This document shows positions 1-7,868 of a stretch of DNA of 39,130 bases, piece after piece. Source of the stretch: Phocaeicola sp. (GTDB lineage: Bacteria; Bacteroidota; Bacteroidia; Bacteroidales; Bacteroidaceae); NCBI GenBank assembly GCA_020026225.1, contig JAHHQU010000020.1:1-39130 (forward strand). Reading direction: 5' to 3'. A program made the translations under genes and the position numbers. Numbering within the stretch: the first letter of the stretch is position 1; the number at the start of each line of letters is the position of its first letter. The notes below the pieces were generated by a model that had not been told where the DNA came from, searched no databases, and was given only the letters and a program-made list of their open reading frames with translations.

Positions 1-99
1 ATCAAGCCCTGGAGGATTCGAAGGGAGCTGGCCGTATGGGACTTACCCGTATTTCTTGCACCGAGTTTCAAGCATTTAGAACGTTTGTTTCTCGATTGC
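1..99 (-). ncRNA. 5' part of a small RNA gene cut by the window edge (SRP RNA candidate)
   Basis: A minus-strand promoter at about 105-134 fires toward position 1, and no reading frame follows it. The predicted transcript contains GTAAGTCCCATACGGCCAGC and then CTCCAGGGCTTGAT at the very edge. The CCAGG just before a short G/C stem resembles the 5' side of the conserved domain IV loop of bacterial SRP RNA. The matching 3' strand (AGCA side) would lie outside the window, so this identity is a guess from pattern memory. It could be another structured RNA. Confidence 0.35.
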
Positions 100-104
100 G
101 GTTG

Positions 105-134
105 CAAAGGTAGACATATTTTTTGAATCTGCAA
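105..134 (-). promoter_or_regulatory. Bacteroides-type promoter for the edge RNA
   Basis: On the minus strand TACCTTTG (112-105) matches the -7 consensus TAnnTTTG. TTGC (134-131), 18 bp upstream, is a partial match to the -33 TTTG. The start site would be near 98-100. Confidence 0.55.
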
Positions 135-216
135 TACTTTCGTCAAAAAAAACTCGCATTTCCCCTAAAAAAGTGATTTTTCACGCTTTTAAATAGTATC
201 TATAGATGAAAAAACG

Positions 217-224
217 TACTTTTG
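217..224 (+). promoter_or_regulatory. -7 box (TACTTTTG) of the DUF4199-ApbE operon
   Basis: TACTTTTG matches TAnnTTTG, but no clear -33 TTTG is seen at the usual distance. It sits 23 bp before the ATG at 248, giving a leader of roughly 18 nt. Because it lies inside the longer frame that opens at 206, it argues for the start at 248. Confidence 0.6.
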
Positions 225-247
225 CAGTAGTAATAACATTATCAGAT

Positions 248-784
248 ATGACAATAGGAAAAACAAAGACATTACAAGAACATGCCATGCGTTTTGGAAC
301 CTTAATGGGAATATTTTGGATCCTTAAATTCATTCTTTTACCCTTAGGATTCAAAATTCCTTTTCTGCAGTTACTCTTCATCATGCTGACTTGCTACGTA
401 CCCTTTTTAGGATATAAGATGGTAAAGAAATACCGGAACGACTTCTGTGAAGGAACTGTCAACTTCTCTCAAGCCTACCTTTTTTTGATGATGATGTATT
501 TTTTCGCTGCACTTCTGACTTCGGCAGGGCACTTCACTTATTTCCAATTCATCGACAACGGTTTCATTACAGACAGCTATCTGTCTTCGTTGGAAACCTT
601 TAAGAATGGAGTAAGCGGTGGCTCGGATGCATCCGTAGACCAATTGATTGAAATGTTCAATCAGGTAGCTGCTCTCTCCCCTATCCAATTGACGTTGCAA
701 CTTTTTATTCAAAATATATTTTATGGCTCCCTTTTGGCCCTTCCTACAGCCTTATTGGCGATGAAACGTAAAAAACAAATCTAA
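248..784 (+). CDS. DUF4199-family integral membrane protein
   Basis: 178 aa. Four hydrophobic segments (about residues 14-34, 39-56, 73-96 and 150-172), a basic C-terminus (KRKKQ) and overall pattern fit the DUF4199 family of Bacteroidetes inner-membrane proteins, whose function is unknown. An in-frame ATG at 206 would add 14 residues, but the -7 box at 217-224 lies between the two, so 248 is preferred. It is the first gene of an operon and ends 1 bp before the GT2 gene. DUF4199 genes commonly precede such a glycosyltransferase in this group, which suggests a helper role in envelope glycan or lipid modification; that is inference. Confidence 0.8.
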   Translation: MTIGKTKTLQEHAMRFGTLMGIFWILKFILLPLGFKIPFLQLLFIMLTCYVPFLGYKMVKKYRNDFCEGTVNFSQAYLFLMMMYFFAALLTSAGHFTYFQFIDNGFITDSYLSSLETFKNGVSGGSDASVDQLIEMFNQVAALSPIQLTLQLFIQNIFYGSLLALPTALLAMKRKKQI

Positions 785-785
785 A

Positions 786-1736
786 ATGGATATATCTGTA
801 ATAGTACCTTTATATAATGAAGAAGAATCCTTGCCTGAACTTTTCGCATGGATAGACAAGGTAATGAATGCCAACAACTTCAGCTACGAAGTCATTTTCG
901 TCAATGACGGAAGTACCGACCATTCTTGGCAAGTCATTGAATCACTTCAAAAACAGTCGAAGCACGTGAAAGGGATCAAATTCCGCAGAAATTACGGAAA
1001 ATCTCCTGCCTTGTATTGCGGATTCGAAAAAGCAGAAGGTGATGTTGTCATTACAATGGATGCCGATTTGCAAGACAGTCCAGATGAAATTCCAGCACTG
1101 TATCACATGATTACAAAAGAAGGTTATGACCTCGTTTCTGGATGGAAACAGAAACGTTATGACCCTCTTTCAAAGACAATACCGACCAAGCTTTTCAATG
1201 CTACAGCAAGAGCCGTATCAGGCATTCACAATCTCCACGACTTTAATTGCGGATTGAAAGCTTACCGGAAAGAGGTGATTAAAAATATAGAGGTATACGG
1301 TGAAATGCATCGTTATATTCCGTATCTTGCCAAGAATGCAGGATTCTGCAAAATCGGAGAGAAGGTTGTACATCATCAAGCAAGAAAGTATGGCACTACC
1401 AAATTCGGATTGAATCGTTTTGTCAATGGGTACCTGGATCTTATCACCCTTTGGTTCTTATCGAAATTTGGCGTGAAACCGATGCATATCTTTGGTTTTC
1501 TGGGATCATTGATGTTTATATTCGGTTTTCTTGCCGTTATCGGTGTAGCTGCCATGAAACTATACAACATGTACCAAGGAAATCCTTATTCCTTGGTAAC
1601 GGACAGCCCTTATTTCTTCTTGGCACTGACAACCATGATATTAGGTACACAGCTCTTCTTGGCTGGATTTATCGGTGAATTGATAGCACGCAACTCTCCG
1701 GAAAGGAATAAATATCAAATAGAAAAAGAACTGTAA
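786..1736 (+). CDS. Family 2 glycosyltransferase (GtrB/DPM-like, membrane-anchored)
   Basis: 316 aa. The N-terminal GT-A domain shows VPLYNEEESLPEL (residues 8-20), NDGSTDHS (40-47) and the metal/nucleotide-sugar motif DADLQDSPDE (92-101), followed by DFNCGLKAYR (152-161). Two C-terminal membrane helices lie at about 232-257 and 275-302. This is the layout of polyprenyl-phosphate glycosyltransferases such as GtrB, ArnC and DPM synthase. These move a sugar from a nucleotide donor to undecaprenyl phosphate on the cytoplasmic face, to be flipped and used outside. The sugar cannot be read from sequence. The start lies 1 bp after the DUF4199 stop; the DUF6452 gene starts 2 bp downstream. Confidence 0.9.
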   Translation: MDISVIVPLYNEEESLPELFAWIDKVMNANNFSYEVIFVNDGSTDHSWQVIESLQKQSKHVKGIKFRRNYGKSPALYCGFEKAEGDVVITMDADLQDSPDEIPALYHMITKEGYDLVSGWKQKRYDPLSKTIPTKLFNATARAVSGIHNLHDFNCGLKAYRKEVIKNIEVYGEMHRYIPYLAKNAGFCKIGEKVVHHQARKYGTTKFGLNRFVNGYLDLITLWFLSKFGVKPMHIFGFLGSLMFIFGFLAVIGVAAMKLYNMYQGNPYSLVTDSPYFFLALTTMILGTQLFLAGFIGELIARNSPERNKYQIEKEL

Positions 1737-1738
1737 AC

Positions 1739-2284
1739 ATGAGAAAAGCATCAGTTATATTCAGTTTTCTCCTTTTAGTCGTTTGCTTGTTTCAAGCTTG
1801 CGAAGTGGAGAATTGCCCTCCAAACGCCCTTTCTTATGCTCACTTCACATTTGTTGACCAGCATGGTCGTCAAATCAGCAGAAAAGGCCTTACCAGTGTA
1901 TATGGCAGAATCACCACCGATATCACTGTCCAAGATACACTTCCTGACGGAAGTTTGCAGGACCGTGTTGTACACGATACCGTGATAACGGATACCTTAA
2001 TTAATAAGGAACAAGACATGAGCAGTTTCAAGGTTCCTTTGAGTTTCAATTCAGAAACTCTACTGATTCTTGATTATGACGGGATACAGCAGGACCAGAT
2101 TTCTGTTCAACATAAAAATATCCCGTATTTCTTGAACATCGACTGTGGAACCATGCTGTTCCATGAGGTAACCGGTATTCAAACCAGCAACGGCATCGAT
2201 TCGATTCAAATCATCAACCCGAATATTGATAACAATGAGAAAGAAAATTTCAAAATCTATTTTACAGTTTCTGACGATTTGTAG
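1739..2284 (+). CDS. DUF6452-family lipoprotein
   Basis: 181 aa. A hydrophobic signal (residues 5-18) ends in a lipobox-like LFQAC at Cys21, so it is probably a lipid-anchored envelope protein. The mature part begins CEVENCPPNA, keeping a second Cys nearby, and is rich in beta-prone Asp/Thr/Val segments. It matches what I recall of DUF6452, a Bacteroidetes family of unknown function found beside DUF6048 genes. The 3' end overlaps the next gene by 50 bp in another frame, which implies translational coupling. No enzymatic motif is visible. Confidence 0.7.
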   Translation: MRKASVIFSFLLLVVCLFQACEVENCPPNALSYAHFTFVDQHGRQISRKGLTSVYGRITTDITVQDTLPDGSLQDRVVHDTVITDTLINKEQDMSSFKVPLSFNSETLLILDYDGIQQDQISVQHKNIPYFLNIDCGTMLFHEVTGIQTSNGIDSIQIINPNIDNNEKENFKIYFTVSDDL

Positions 2285-2948
2285 TCTTTTTCTTCTTCCT
2301 CTTTCAGGATGGAGCCAGGAAAAGAGTGTCCAAGCAAACGACAAGGAAGAACATACGAAAAATTCTTTCTATCAAGGCACTGCCATCGGCTTGGAAATAG
2401 CTGGTATAGGCAGTTATTTATTAGGAAGTGATATCATGAACTCCGAGATACAGGTGCAAAGCAACTTGCTCAACAAGTACTTCCCCGTAGTTGAAGTCGG
2501 ATTCGGGAAAACAGATGCTACGGATGATGCGACAGACAATCATTACAAGACCTCTGCTCCTTACTTCCGTATCGGTATAGACTATAATTTCCTGCACAAA
2601 AAGACGCATCTTCCTGGTGTCTTCTTGGTCGGACTGCGGTATGGCTTTTCTTCATTCAGCTACGATGTAGACGCTCCCAACATGAAGGATCCGATCTATG
2701 GAGGAAATACAGAAATACCTTTTGCTTTTAAAGACCAGAAAGCTAAATCTCAATGGATAGAGGCAGGAATAGCCTTGAAAGCTAAAATTTACAAAGGCTT
2801 TCACATGGGATGGAGTGTCCGATACAAACGCCGCATCAGCGTAACCAAGCAGACCAATTCAGAGGCTTGGTACATCCCGGGCTTTGGAAAGAATGCTGAT
2901 AGCAGCTTCAATTTATCCTATCATCTAATTTACAACTTACCTTTTTAA
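2235..2948 (+). CDS. DUF6048-family protein, probable outer-membrane beta-barrel
   Basis: 237 aa from ATG 2235; a TTG at 2226 in the same frame would add three residues and is less likely. A signal peptide (MRKKISKSILQFLTICSLFL...SGWSQ) is followed by alternating polar/aromatic strands such as YFRIGIDYNFL and GVFLVGLRYGF. The protein ends in YHLIYNLPF, with a terminal Phe typical of BAM-inserted barrels. The pairing with DUF6452 suggests a lipoprotein-barrel couple in the outer membrane; this is inference. The MntP gene follows after 3 bp. Confidence 0.7.
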   Translation: MRKKISKSILQFLTICSLFLLPLSGWSQEKSVQANDKEEHTKNSFYQGTAIGLEIAGIGSYLLGSDIMNSEIQVQSNLLNKYFPVVEVGFGKTDATDDATDNHYKTSAPYFRIGIDYNFLHKKTHLPGVFLVGLRYGFSSFSYDVDAPNMKDPIYGGNTEIPFAFKDQKAKSQWIEAGIALKAKIYKGFHMGWSVRYKRRISVTKQTNSEAWYIPGFGKNADSSFNLSYHLIYNLPF

Positions 2949-2951
2949 AGA

Positions 2952-3527
2952 ATGAGCAGTATAGAGATATGGCTATTGGCGGTCAGTGTAGCTATTGATT
3001 GTTTTACTGTAACGGTAACAAGCGGCATCATTCTCCATCAGATACGATGGGGAATCTTCTTGAAAATGGCTTTTTTCTTCGGACTTTTTCAAGCCATGAT
3101 GCCTCTCTTGGGATGGGCTTGTGCTTTTAAATTCAGCGAACACATTGAAGCCTATGACCATTGGATTGCATTCGGACTCTTGGCTTATATAGGCATCCGA
3201 ATGATCAAGGAACAGTTCAGCAAAAGTGAATCGCACATATTTGACCCTACCCGCTTGAAAGTAATTCTTATACTGGCTGTAGCTACGAGCATCGACGCAC
3301 TGGCCGTGGGTATCTCATTCGCCTTTACAGGGTTCAAGTCTATAAGTTCTTTAGGAAGTCCCCTGCTCATCATCGGACTGACTTCTTTTGCCCTCACTCT
3401 AACGGGCGGCATCATAGGTGCATGCTTCGGCAAACGCTTCAATCTGCGGTTCGAACTGCTGGGAGGAGTGATTCTTATAGGCATCGGGCTGAAAATTCTT
3501 ATCGAACATATATCTAATCAAGTTTAA
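2952..3527 (+). CDS. mntP: MntP-family manganese efflux pump
   Basis: 191 aa, six predicted membrane helices in two three-helix repeats. Each repeat carries the conserved membrane Asp: Asp16 in VAIDCFTVTV and Asp115 in TSIDALAVGISF, equivalent to the essential acidic residues of E. coli MntP. The family (DUF204) exports Mn2+ across the inner membrane and protects against Mn excess. No yybP-ykoY-like riboswitch can stand directly upstream, because the gene lies 3 bp behind the DUF6048 gene. Control therefore probably comes from the operon promoter near 217. The exact cation has not been tested for this protein. Confidence 0.85.
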   Translation: MSSIEIWLLAVSVAIDCFTVTVTSGIILHQIRWGIFLKMAFFFGLFQAMMPLLGWACAFKFSEHIEAYDHWIAFGLLAYIGIRMIKEQFSKSESHIFDPTRLKVILILAVATSIDALAVGISFAFTGFKSISSLGSPLLIIGLTSFALTLTGGIIGACFGKRFNLRFELLGGVILIGIGLKILIEHISNQV

Positions 3528-3536
3528 CCCCTTATT

Positions 3537-4550
3537 ATGACTAAGAAATCATTAAAAAAACAACTGATATTCCTGCTTTTGCTCATCGTAGGAACTGTTC
3601 TCATCTTAAAGAACCAAGCACCGTTCCAAACAGACCAAGGTTTGGTTTTCGGAACCATGTATAAAATCACTTACCAATCGGATGCCAATCTGAAAAATGA
3701 AATCGAAGCGGCTCTGAAAGAAGTGGATTTTTCCCTTTCTCCGTTCAACAAGAAATCGGTCATTACCCAAATTAACAACAACGTGAATATGGCAGCCGAC
3801 AGCCTCTTTATAGATGTATTCACATTAGCTGAATCCATCTCTAAAGAAACTAACGGGGCTTTCGACATTACAGTGGCTCCTTTGGTAAATGCCTGGGGAT
3901 TCGGCTTCGACAGTTCCACGAAGGTGGACTCATCCACCATTGACAGCTTACGCCAATTCATCGGTTTCGACAAAGTTTCATTACACAATGGCAAAATCAT
4001 CAAGAAGGACCCTCGCGTCATGCTGGACTGTAGTTCGATAGCCAAAGGATATGGAGTAGACCAAGTAGCTCGTCTATTCAACAAGAAAGGAATTGAGAAT
4101 TACATGATTGACATAGGTGGCGAATTGGTGATGAAAGGCAAGAATGCAAAGATGAACACTTGGCGTATCGGCATCAACAAGCCAGTAGAAGACTCTTTGT
4201 CACGCAACCAAGAATTGCAGACTATCCTTGAAATAAGCAATGTCGGTCTGGCCACTTCAGGAAACTACCGCAACTTCTATTATAAAGATGGGAAAAAATA
4301 TGCACATACCATCGACCCACGTATCGGTTACCCGATACAGCACAACATTCTTTCAGCTACTGTCATTGCAAAAGATTGTGCCACAGCCGACGCGTATGCG
4401 ACTTCATTCATGGTATTGGGACTCGATTCAGCGAAAGCCATCTGCAACAAACACCCTGAACTGGATGCATATTTCATCTACACAACCGATAAGGGAACGA
4501 CAGAAACCTTCTTCACCGAAGGAATGGGAAGATACATCCGAAAACAATAG
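3537..4550 (+). CDS. apbE: FAD:protein FMN transferase (ApbE family)
   Basis: 337 aa. An N-terminal membrane anchor (about residues 9-25, no lipobox Cys) precedes an ApbE domain with FGTMYKITY (38-46), the SxFN segment near 68, DCSSIAKGYGVDQVA (164-178), IDIGGEL (191-197), HTIDPRIGYP (257-266) and the metal-binding ATADAYATS (282-290). ApbE uses FAD to attach FMN covalently to Thr in targets such as RnfG, NqrB/C or other periplasmic flavoproteins. No target gene is seen in this window. It is the last gene of the operon and is followed by a strong shared terminator. Confidence 0.9.
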   Translation: MTKKSLKKQLIFLLLLIVGTVLILKNQAPFQTDQGLVFGTMYKITYQSDANLKNEIEAALKEVDFSLSPFNKKSVITQINNNVNMAADSLFIDVFTLAESISKETNGAFDITVAPLVNAWGFGFDSSTKVDSSTIDSLRQFIGFDKVSLHNGKIIKKDPRVMLDCSSIAKGYGVDQVARLFNKKGIENYMIDIGGELVMKGKNAKMNTWRIGINKPVEDSLSRNQELQTILEISNVGLATSGNYRNFYYKDGKKYAHTIDPRIGYPIQHNILSATVIAKDCATADAYATSFMVLGLDSAKAICNKHPELDAYFIYTTDKGTTETFFTEGMGRYIRKQ

Positions 4551-4590
4551 GACTTTACCAAGGCAAAACGCCCTTGCATACACGAATAAC

Positions 4591-4627
4591 AAACGAGCCA
4601 CACCAAATGACAAGGTGTGGCTCGTTT
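4591..4627. terminator. Bidirectional terminator between apbE and the EamA gene
   Basis: A perfect 14-bp inverted repeat (AAACGAGCCACACC at 4591-4604, GGTGTGGCTCGTTT at 4614-4627) with a 9-nt loop lies between converging genes. GCTTTTATG follows on the plus side. Confidence 0.85.
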
Positions 4628-4656
4628 GCTTTTATGAATCAGAAGGGAAAATTCCT

Positions 4657-5562
4657 TTATCCCAATACATTTCCTAAATAAAGGAAAATCATACTTATGA
4701 GTACCAGAATCAAATCAACAGCTTTGCTCTTCAGGTTCTTTTCCCTGAACATCAAGGCACCGAACATGAAAGAAACAATCACACTGCTACGACGAACCAT
4801 GGAGACAATTGAAATCATGGAGTCTTCCATACTCAAAGCATAAAAGTAAGCAAAGTCAGCGGCACACAGAAAGACGGATATGAGAATGATGCACCAATCC
4901 CAATGAAAAGGAGTAGTCGTTTTACGTTTGGGCCACCACAAAAAGAACAAGACACCGCCCATCATAAAAAACTGATAAACCGTATACCATGACTGCACCA
5001 CCATATTATTAAATTGTCCCATCAAGAATTTGTCGTACAATCCACTTGTTGTTCCCAGGACAGCAGCCAATACGATGAAGAGAATCCACCGGTTTTTCGT
5101 GAATTCCACTCCTTCTTTTTTCCCTGTACGACTTAACAGGAAGAAAGAGAATATCGCCAAAAGGACTCCAATCCATTGGTATACATTCAGCCGCTCACCG
5201 AAAATGAGAAGGGCTCCCAGCAAAGTCATAACGGGACGAGTAGCATTGATTGGACCAACAATAGTCAATGGCAAATGTTTCATTCCAAAATAGCCGAAAA
5301 TCCAAGAAGACAAAACGATAACGGATTTTACAATGATAAATCGATGAACCTCCCATCCTGCATCCGGCACAAAAAAGAGCGTATTCTGTAACCATTCAGG
5401 CTTAAAGTGAGACAATACGATAAGAGGAAGAAAAATCAAGCTGGAGAAAAGTGTATTCAATCCTAAGACAGGAAGAACCGCATTATTCATCAATGACTTT
5501 TTCTTGAATACATCATAAAAGCCCAGCAATGCCGCCGAGCAGAAAGCAAGTAGCAACCACAT
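4657..5562 (-). CDS. EamA/DMT-family transporter
   Basis: 301 aa with about ten hydrophobic segments in two EamA-type halves. The first half opens WLLLAFCSAALLGFYDVFKKK and contains the conserved loop-helix GPINATRPVMTLLGALLIFGE (second half of repeat one). The second half has SMVRRSSVIVSFMFGALMFRE at the equivalent place. The GERL and FREK ends match the usual end-of-repeat pattern. The family exports or exchanges small metabolites at the inner membrane; the substrate is unknown. It lies downstream of truA, but a hairpin at 5604-5638 separates them and no clear promoter is visible, so expression may depend on readthrough. Confidence 0.85.
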   Translation of the reverse strand: MWLLLAFCSAALLGFYDVFKKKSLMNNAVLPVLGLNTLFSSLIFLPLIVLSHFKPEWLQNTLFFVPDAGWEVHRFIIVKSVIVLSSWIFGYFGMKHLPLTIVGPINATRPVMTLLGALLIFGERLNVYQWIGVLLAIFSFFLLSRTGKKEGVEFTKNRWILFIVLAAVLGTTSGLYDKFLMGQFNNMVVQSWYTVYQFFMMGGVLFFLWWPKRKTTTPFHWDWCIILISVFLCAADFAYFYALSMEDSMISIVSMVRRSSVIVSFMFGALMFREKNLKSKAVDLILVLISMIFLYLGNVLG

Positions 5563-5603
5563 ATTCTTTGTTATTAAGAGTTATCTATTATATCTATTAA
5601 AAT

Positions 5604-5638
5604 AACAGACATTGCCCCGCAGGAGGACAATGTCTGTT
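5604..5638 (-). terminator. Hairpin terminator after truA
   Basis: AACAGACATTG (5604-5614) pairs with CAATGTCTGTT (5628-5638), 11 bp, with a 13-nt loop. On the minus strand it is followed by ATTTTAATAG, a weak U-tract. Confidence 0.75.
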
Positions 5639-5692
5639 TTATATTTTCACATACTGTCAGCCAGAAAATGAAATAGATATACACGAGAAGGA

Positions 5693-6454
5693 TTATTCAA
5701 CGGGCAAGAAAAGTGATTCCGGATAACCGACATCCACTAAGAACAAGGCATGGCCAGGCACCGAACTTCCAGCACTGCAACGGTCCTTCTTCTCTATCAC
5801 CTGACGGAATCCATCCAATGTAAGTTTACCGCGACCTACTTCAACCAACGTTCCTACCACTGCACGAACCATATTTCGCAAGAAGCGATCGGCTTGTATG
5901 GTAAACACCCACATATCCTCATCTACCTGCTCCCAACGTGCATGCATTATCTTGCAATTGTTGGTTTTCACATCCGTATGCAGTTTGCTAAAACTCGTGA
6001 AATCAATGTAGTCAAATAGAATGGCCGCCGCTTCGTTCATTTTTTCAAAATCCAACTTTTGGAAGATTCTCCAAGCATACGCACGTTCGAATGGATTTTT
6101 GCGGGTAGTAATGTAATATTTGTAGGTCCGATAAGTCGCGTCAAAACGAGCATGTGCTTCTGGAATGACAGGAACCACTTTATATACCGCTATATCTGGA
6201 GGCAAAAGACGATTCAGTTTGTCGGTGACGGTAGGTCCTTCCAGTTGTCTTTCGGAATCAAAATGGGCTATCATTGTACATGCATGAACTCCCGCATCGG
6301 TACGTCCTGCACCCACAACCTTCAGGTTTTCATCACGCAGAAAGGTAATCAAAGCCTGTGTAAGCATTCCCTGCACACTGACTCCATTGGGCTGAATCTG
6401 CCATCCGCAATAATTCGTCCCATCATAGGCTAAATAGATAAAATATCTATACAT
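5693..6454 (-). CDS. truA: tRNA pseudouridine(38-40) synthase
   Basis: 253 aa, the usual length for TruA. The catalytic motif GRTDAGVHA places the nucleophile at Asp53. YFIYLAYDGTNYCGWQIQPN at the N-terminus and DRFLRNMVRAVVGTLVEVGRG in the C-terminal half are family signatures. The enzyme isomerises uridine to pseudouridine at positions 38-40 of tRNA anticodon arms. The gene starts 3 bp after the DUF5715 stop, so the two are co-transcribed from the promoter at 7156-7187. Confidence 0.95.
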   Translation of the reverse strand: MYRYFIYLAYDGTNYCGWQIQPNGVSVQGMLTQALITFLRDENLKVVGAGRTDAGVHACTMIAHFDSERQLEGPTVTDKLNRLLPPDIAVYKVVPVIPEAHARFDATYRTYKYYITTRKNPFERAYAWRIFQKLDFEKMNEAAAILFDYIDFTSFSKLHTDVKTNNCKIMHARWEQVDEDMWVFTIQADRFLRNMVRAVVGTLVEVGRGKLTLDGFRQVIEKKDRCSAGSSVPGHALFLVDVGYPESLFLPVE

Positions 6455-6457
6455 AAA

Positions 6458-7132
6458 TCAACGAACCGTTATATGAAAACAACCTTGTTTCAATTCATAT
6501 TTCACGTAACAACGATCTGCTTTTCGCAAATCCCTCAAGACTTCAGAAAGCACTAATTTCAATGTATCCCATCGTACATCCTGCATCGGACGTCCATCTT
6601 CGTCTTCCACCTTAATAAAACGTTTCCAACTAATATCGAAAGTGGTACCATAACAATGACAAGAGTTCATGGAAGCATTGCCATTCACGCGACGAAGACG
6701 TTTCACGTCATCTTGTGTACGCAACATGGAAGTCACAACCACTTTATTAGGATTCAATCCTTTCTTTTCCAACGAGTCCAAAAAGTTCAAGCTGATGGTA
6801 TCGAGCAAATTACTTGCTGCAGGAATCAGATAAGGAACTGAATGGGTCAGCTTATCTACTCCATAGCGACTGCAAGAATCGATTCTCACCAAACGCTCCC
6901 CTAAATTTTCTGCGGCTTCGCGAGATTTAACGGGACGGACACCCAAACGTTTGGCCGCTTTCAACTGCACATCATTCAAATCGCCAAAAGAACGTTTGTA
7001 ACTGATTACGCCACGTATATTATGAGGTGAATTCATTTTCATCGACATATCTTTCTCTGCACAACTGTTCAAAGAAAGCGTAAAAGCAGAGCATGCAATA
7101 AAGGCACAAAATACGAAAAGGAGGTTTTTCAT
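6458..7132 (-). CDS. DUF5715-family exported protein, M15 peptidase-like
   Basis: 224 aa. A signal segment (residues 1-23) leads to a possible lipobox Cys24 (LNSC, atypical). The C-terminal half carries VTSMLRTQDDVKRL (133-146) and SCHCYGTTFD (157-166). The latter fits the zinc motif SxHxxGxAxD of M15/VanY-type D,D-peptidases, with His159 and Asp166 as ligands and Thr in place of Ala; His220 in CFHITV would be the third ligand. The usual catalytic ExxH is not intact: position -3 from His220 is Gly, and the nearest Glu is 213. The fold assignment is therefore reasonable but activity is uncertain. It would act on peptidoglycan or be an inactive binder. It is first in an operon with truA. Confidence 0.75.
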   Translation of the reverse strand: MKNLLFVFCAFIACSAFTLSLNSCAEKDMSMKMNSPHNIRGVISYKRSFGDLNDVQLKAAKRLGVRPVKSREAAENLGERLVRIDSCSRYGVDKLTHSVPYLIPAASNLLDTISLNFLDSLEKKGLNPNKVVVTSMLRTQDDVKRLRRVNGNASMNSCHCYGTTFDISWKRFIKVEDEDGRPMQDVRWDTLKLVLSEVLRDLRKADRCYVKYELKQGCFHITVR

Positions 7133-7155
7133 TACTATTGTTTTTTATTCGGTTG

Positions 7156-7187
7156 CAAAAGTAAAGATAATAACTGAAATACCCAAA
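7156..7187 (-). promoter_or_regulatory. Promoter of DUF5715-truA
   Basis: Minus strand: TTTG (7187-7184), 20 bp, TACTTTTG (7163-7156). Both boxes match the Bacteroides consensus. The predicted start near 7150 gives a leader of about 17 nt. Confidence 0.8.
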
Positions 7188-7838
7188 CCGACTTCCAAAT
7201 TCATCTTGGGAATATCTGCAGTTCATTTTCTTTGAACACAAAGAGATATTTGCGGACTCAAAGACAACGAATGAATCATTCACTATTAAGAAGCGTGTCA
7301 TGTTACTGACTTCCATCCTTGTCGTTGTGAAATTGGCAGCAACGAAAAACGATTCAACGAACGAAAGGGAGAAAGCTGTAAAAAAAAGGAAAATCACCTT
7401 TCTTTAGTTTGCATGTAACATTACCGGAAGCATTTGTGCAAGCCCTCCCTTACAACCCTGTTTAAAAACAGAAAAGTGTAAAATATTTTTCCTTCAAATA
7501 AGATCATCGGAAACAGCGACACATGAATGTTGACCACAGCCATGACCACACTAAAGACAGACACCATTACCAAGAAGTTCAAACGAGCGGGTCTAAGTTT
7601 TGCTTATCGACGGACTTACCGAATGCATGACCTGTGTGCAAGGACTACCTGCACGCCAAATTCTTGGTTCCAATGTCATCTTCATTAAGAAGGGAAGACA
7701 ACTCCATACAACTCGCAAAAAGGAAAACACGAGTTGCTCGGATAAAGAAAACACCCTTTTTGCGGACATATTTCGCAAAAGACCAGCGAAGAGAGTAAAT
7801 TCCTCTATAACTTTTTTATTAAAGAATGTAGATTTTAC
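7188..7838. other. Non-coding interval with inverted repeats upstream of tkt
   Basis: No convincing gene: the open frames here (for example 7600-7872 plus and 7593-7898 minus) overlap antiparallel and have no domain, promoter or plausible composition. Visible structure includes CTTTG-AACA-CAAAG near 7230-7243 and CAACTCG (7709-7715) with CGAGTTG (7730-7736). CGCAAAAAGG (7714-7723) pairs perfectly with CCTTTTTGCG (7755-7764). TTTTGCG (7758-7764) can instead pair with CGCAAAA (7774-7780). The two hairpins exclude each other. Confidence 0.5.
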
Positions 7839-7846
7839 TATCTTTG
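7839..7846 (+). promoter_or_regulatory. -7 box (TATCTTTG) of tkt-rpiB
   Basis: TATCTTTG matches TAnnTTTG 22 bp before the tkt ATG. No good -33 TTTG is present at 19-21 bp; only a T-rich stretch (7812-7817) lies near. Confidence 0.65.
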
Positions 7847-7868
7847 CAAATGAAAAAATTCCACAGCA

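Noticed and set aside
206..247. Upstream ATG at 206 as the start of the DUF4199 gene
   Set aside because: A consensus -7 box (217-224) lies between it and ATG 248, so the mRNA would not include it.
4240..4677. 145-codon plus-strand frame overlapping the end of apbE
   Set aside because: Shadow of apbE in another frame; no domain, and it runs across the terminator.
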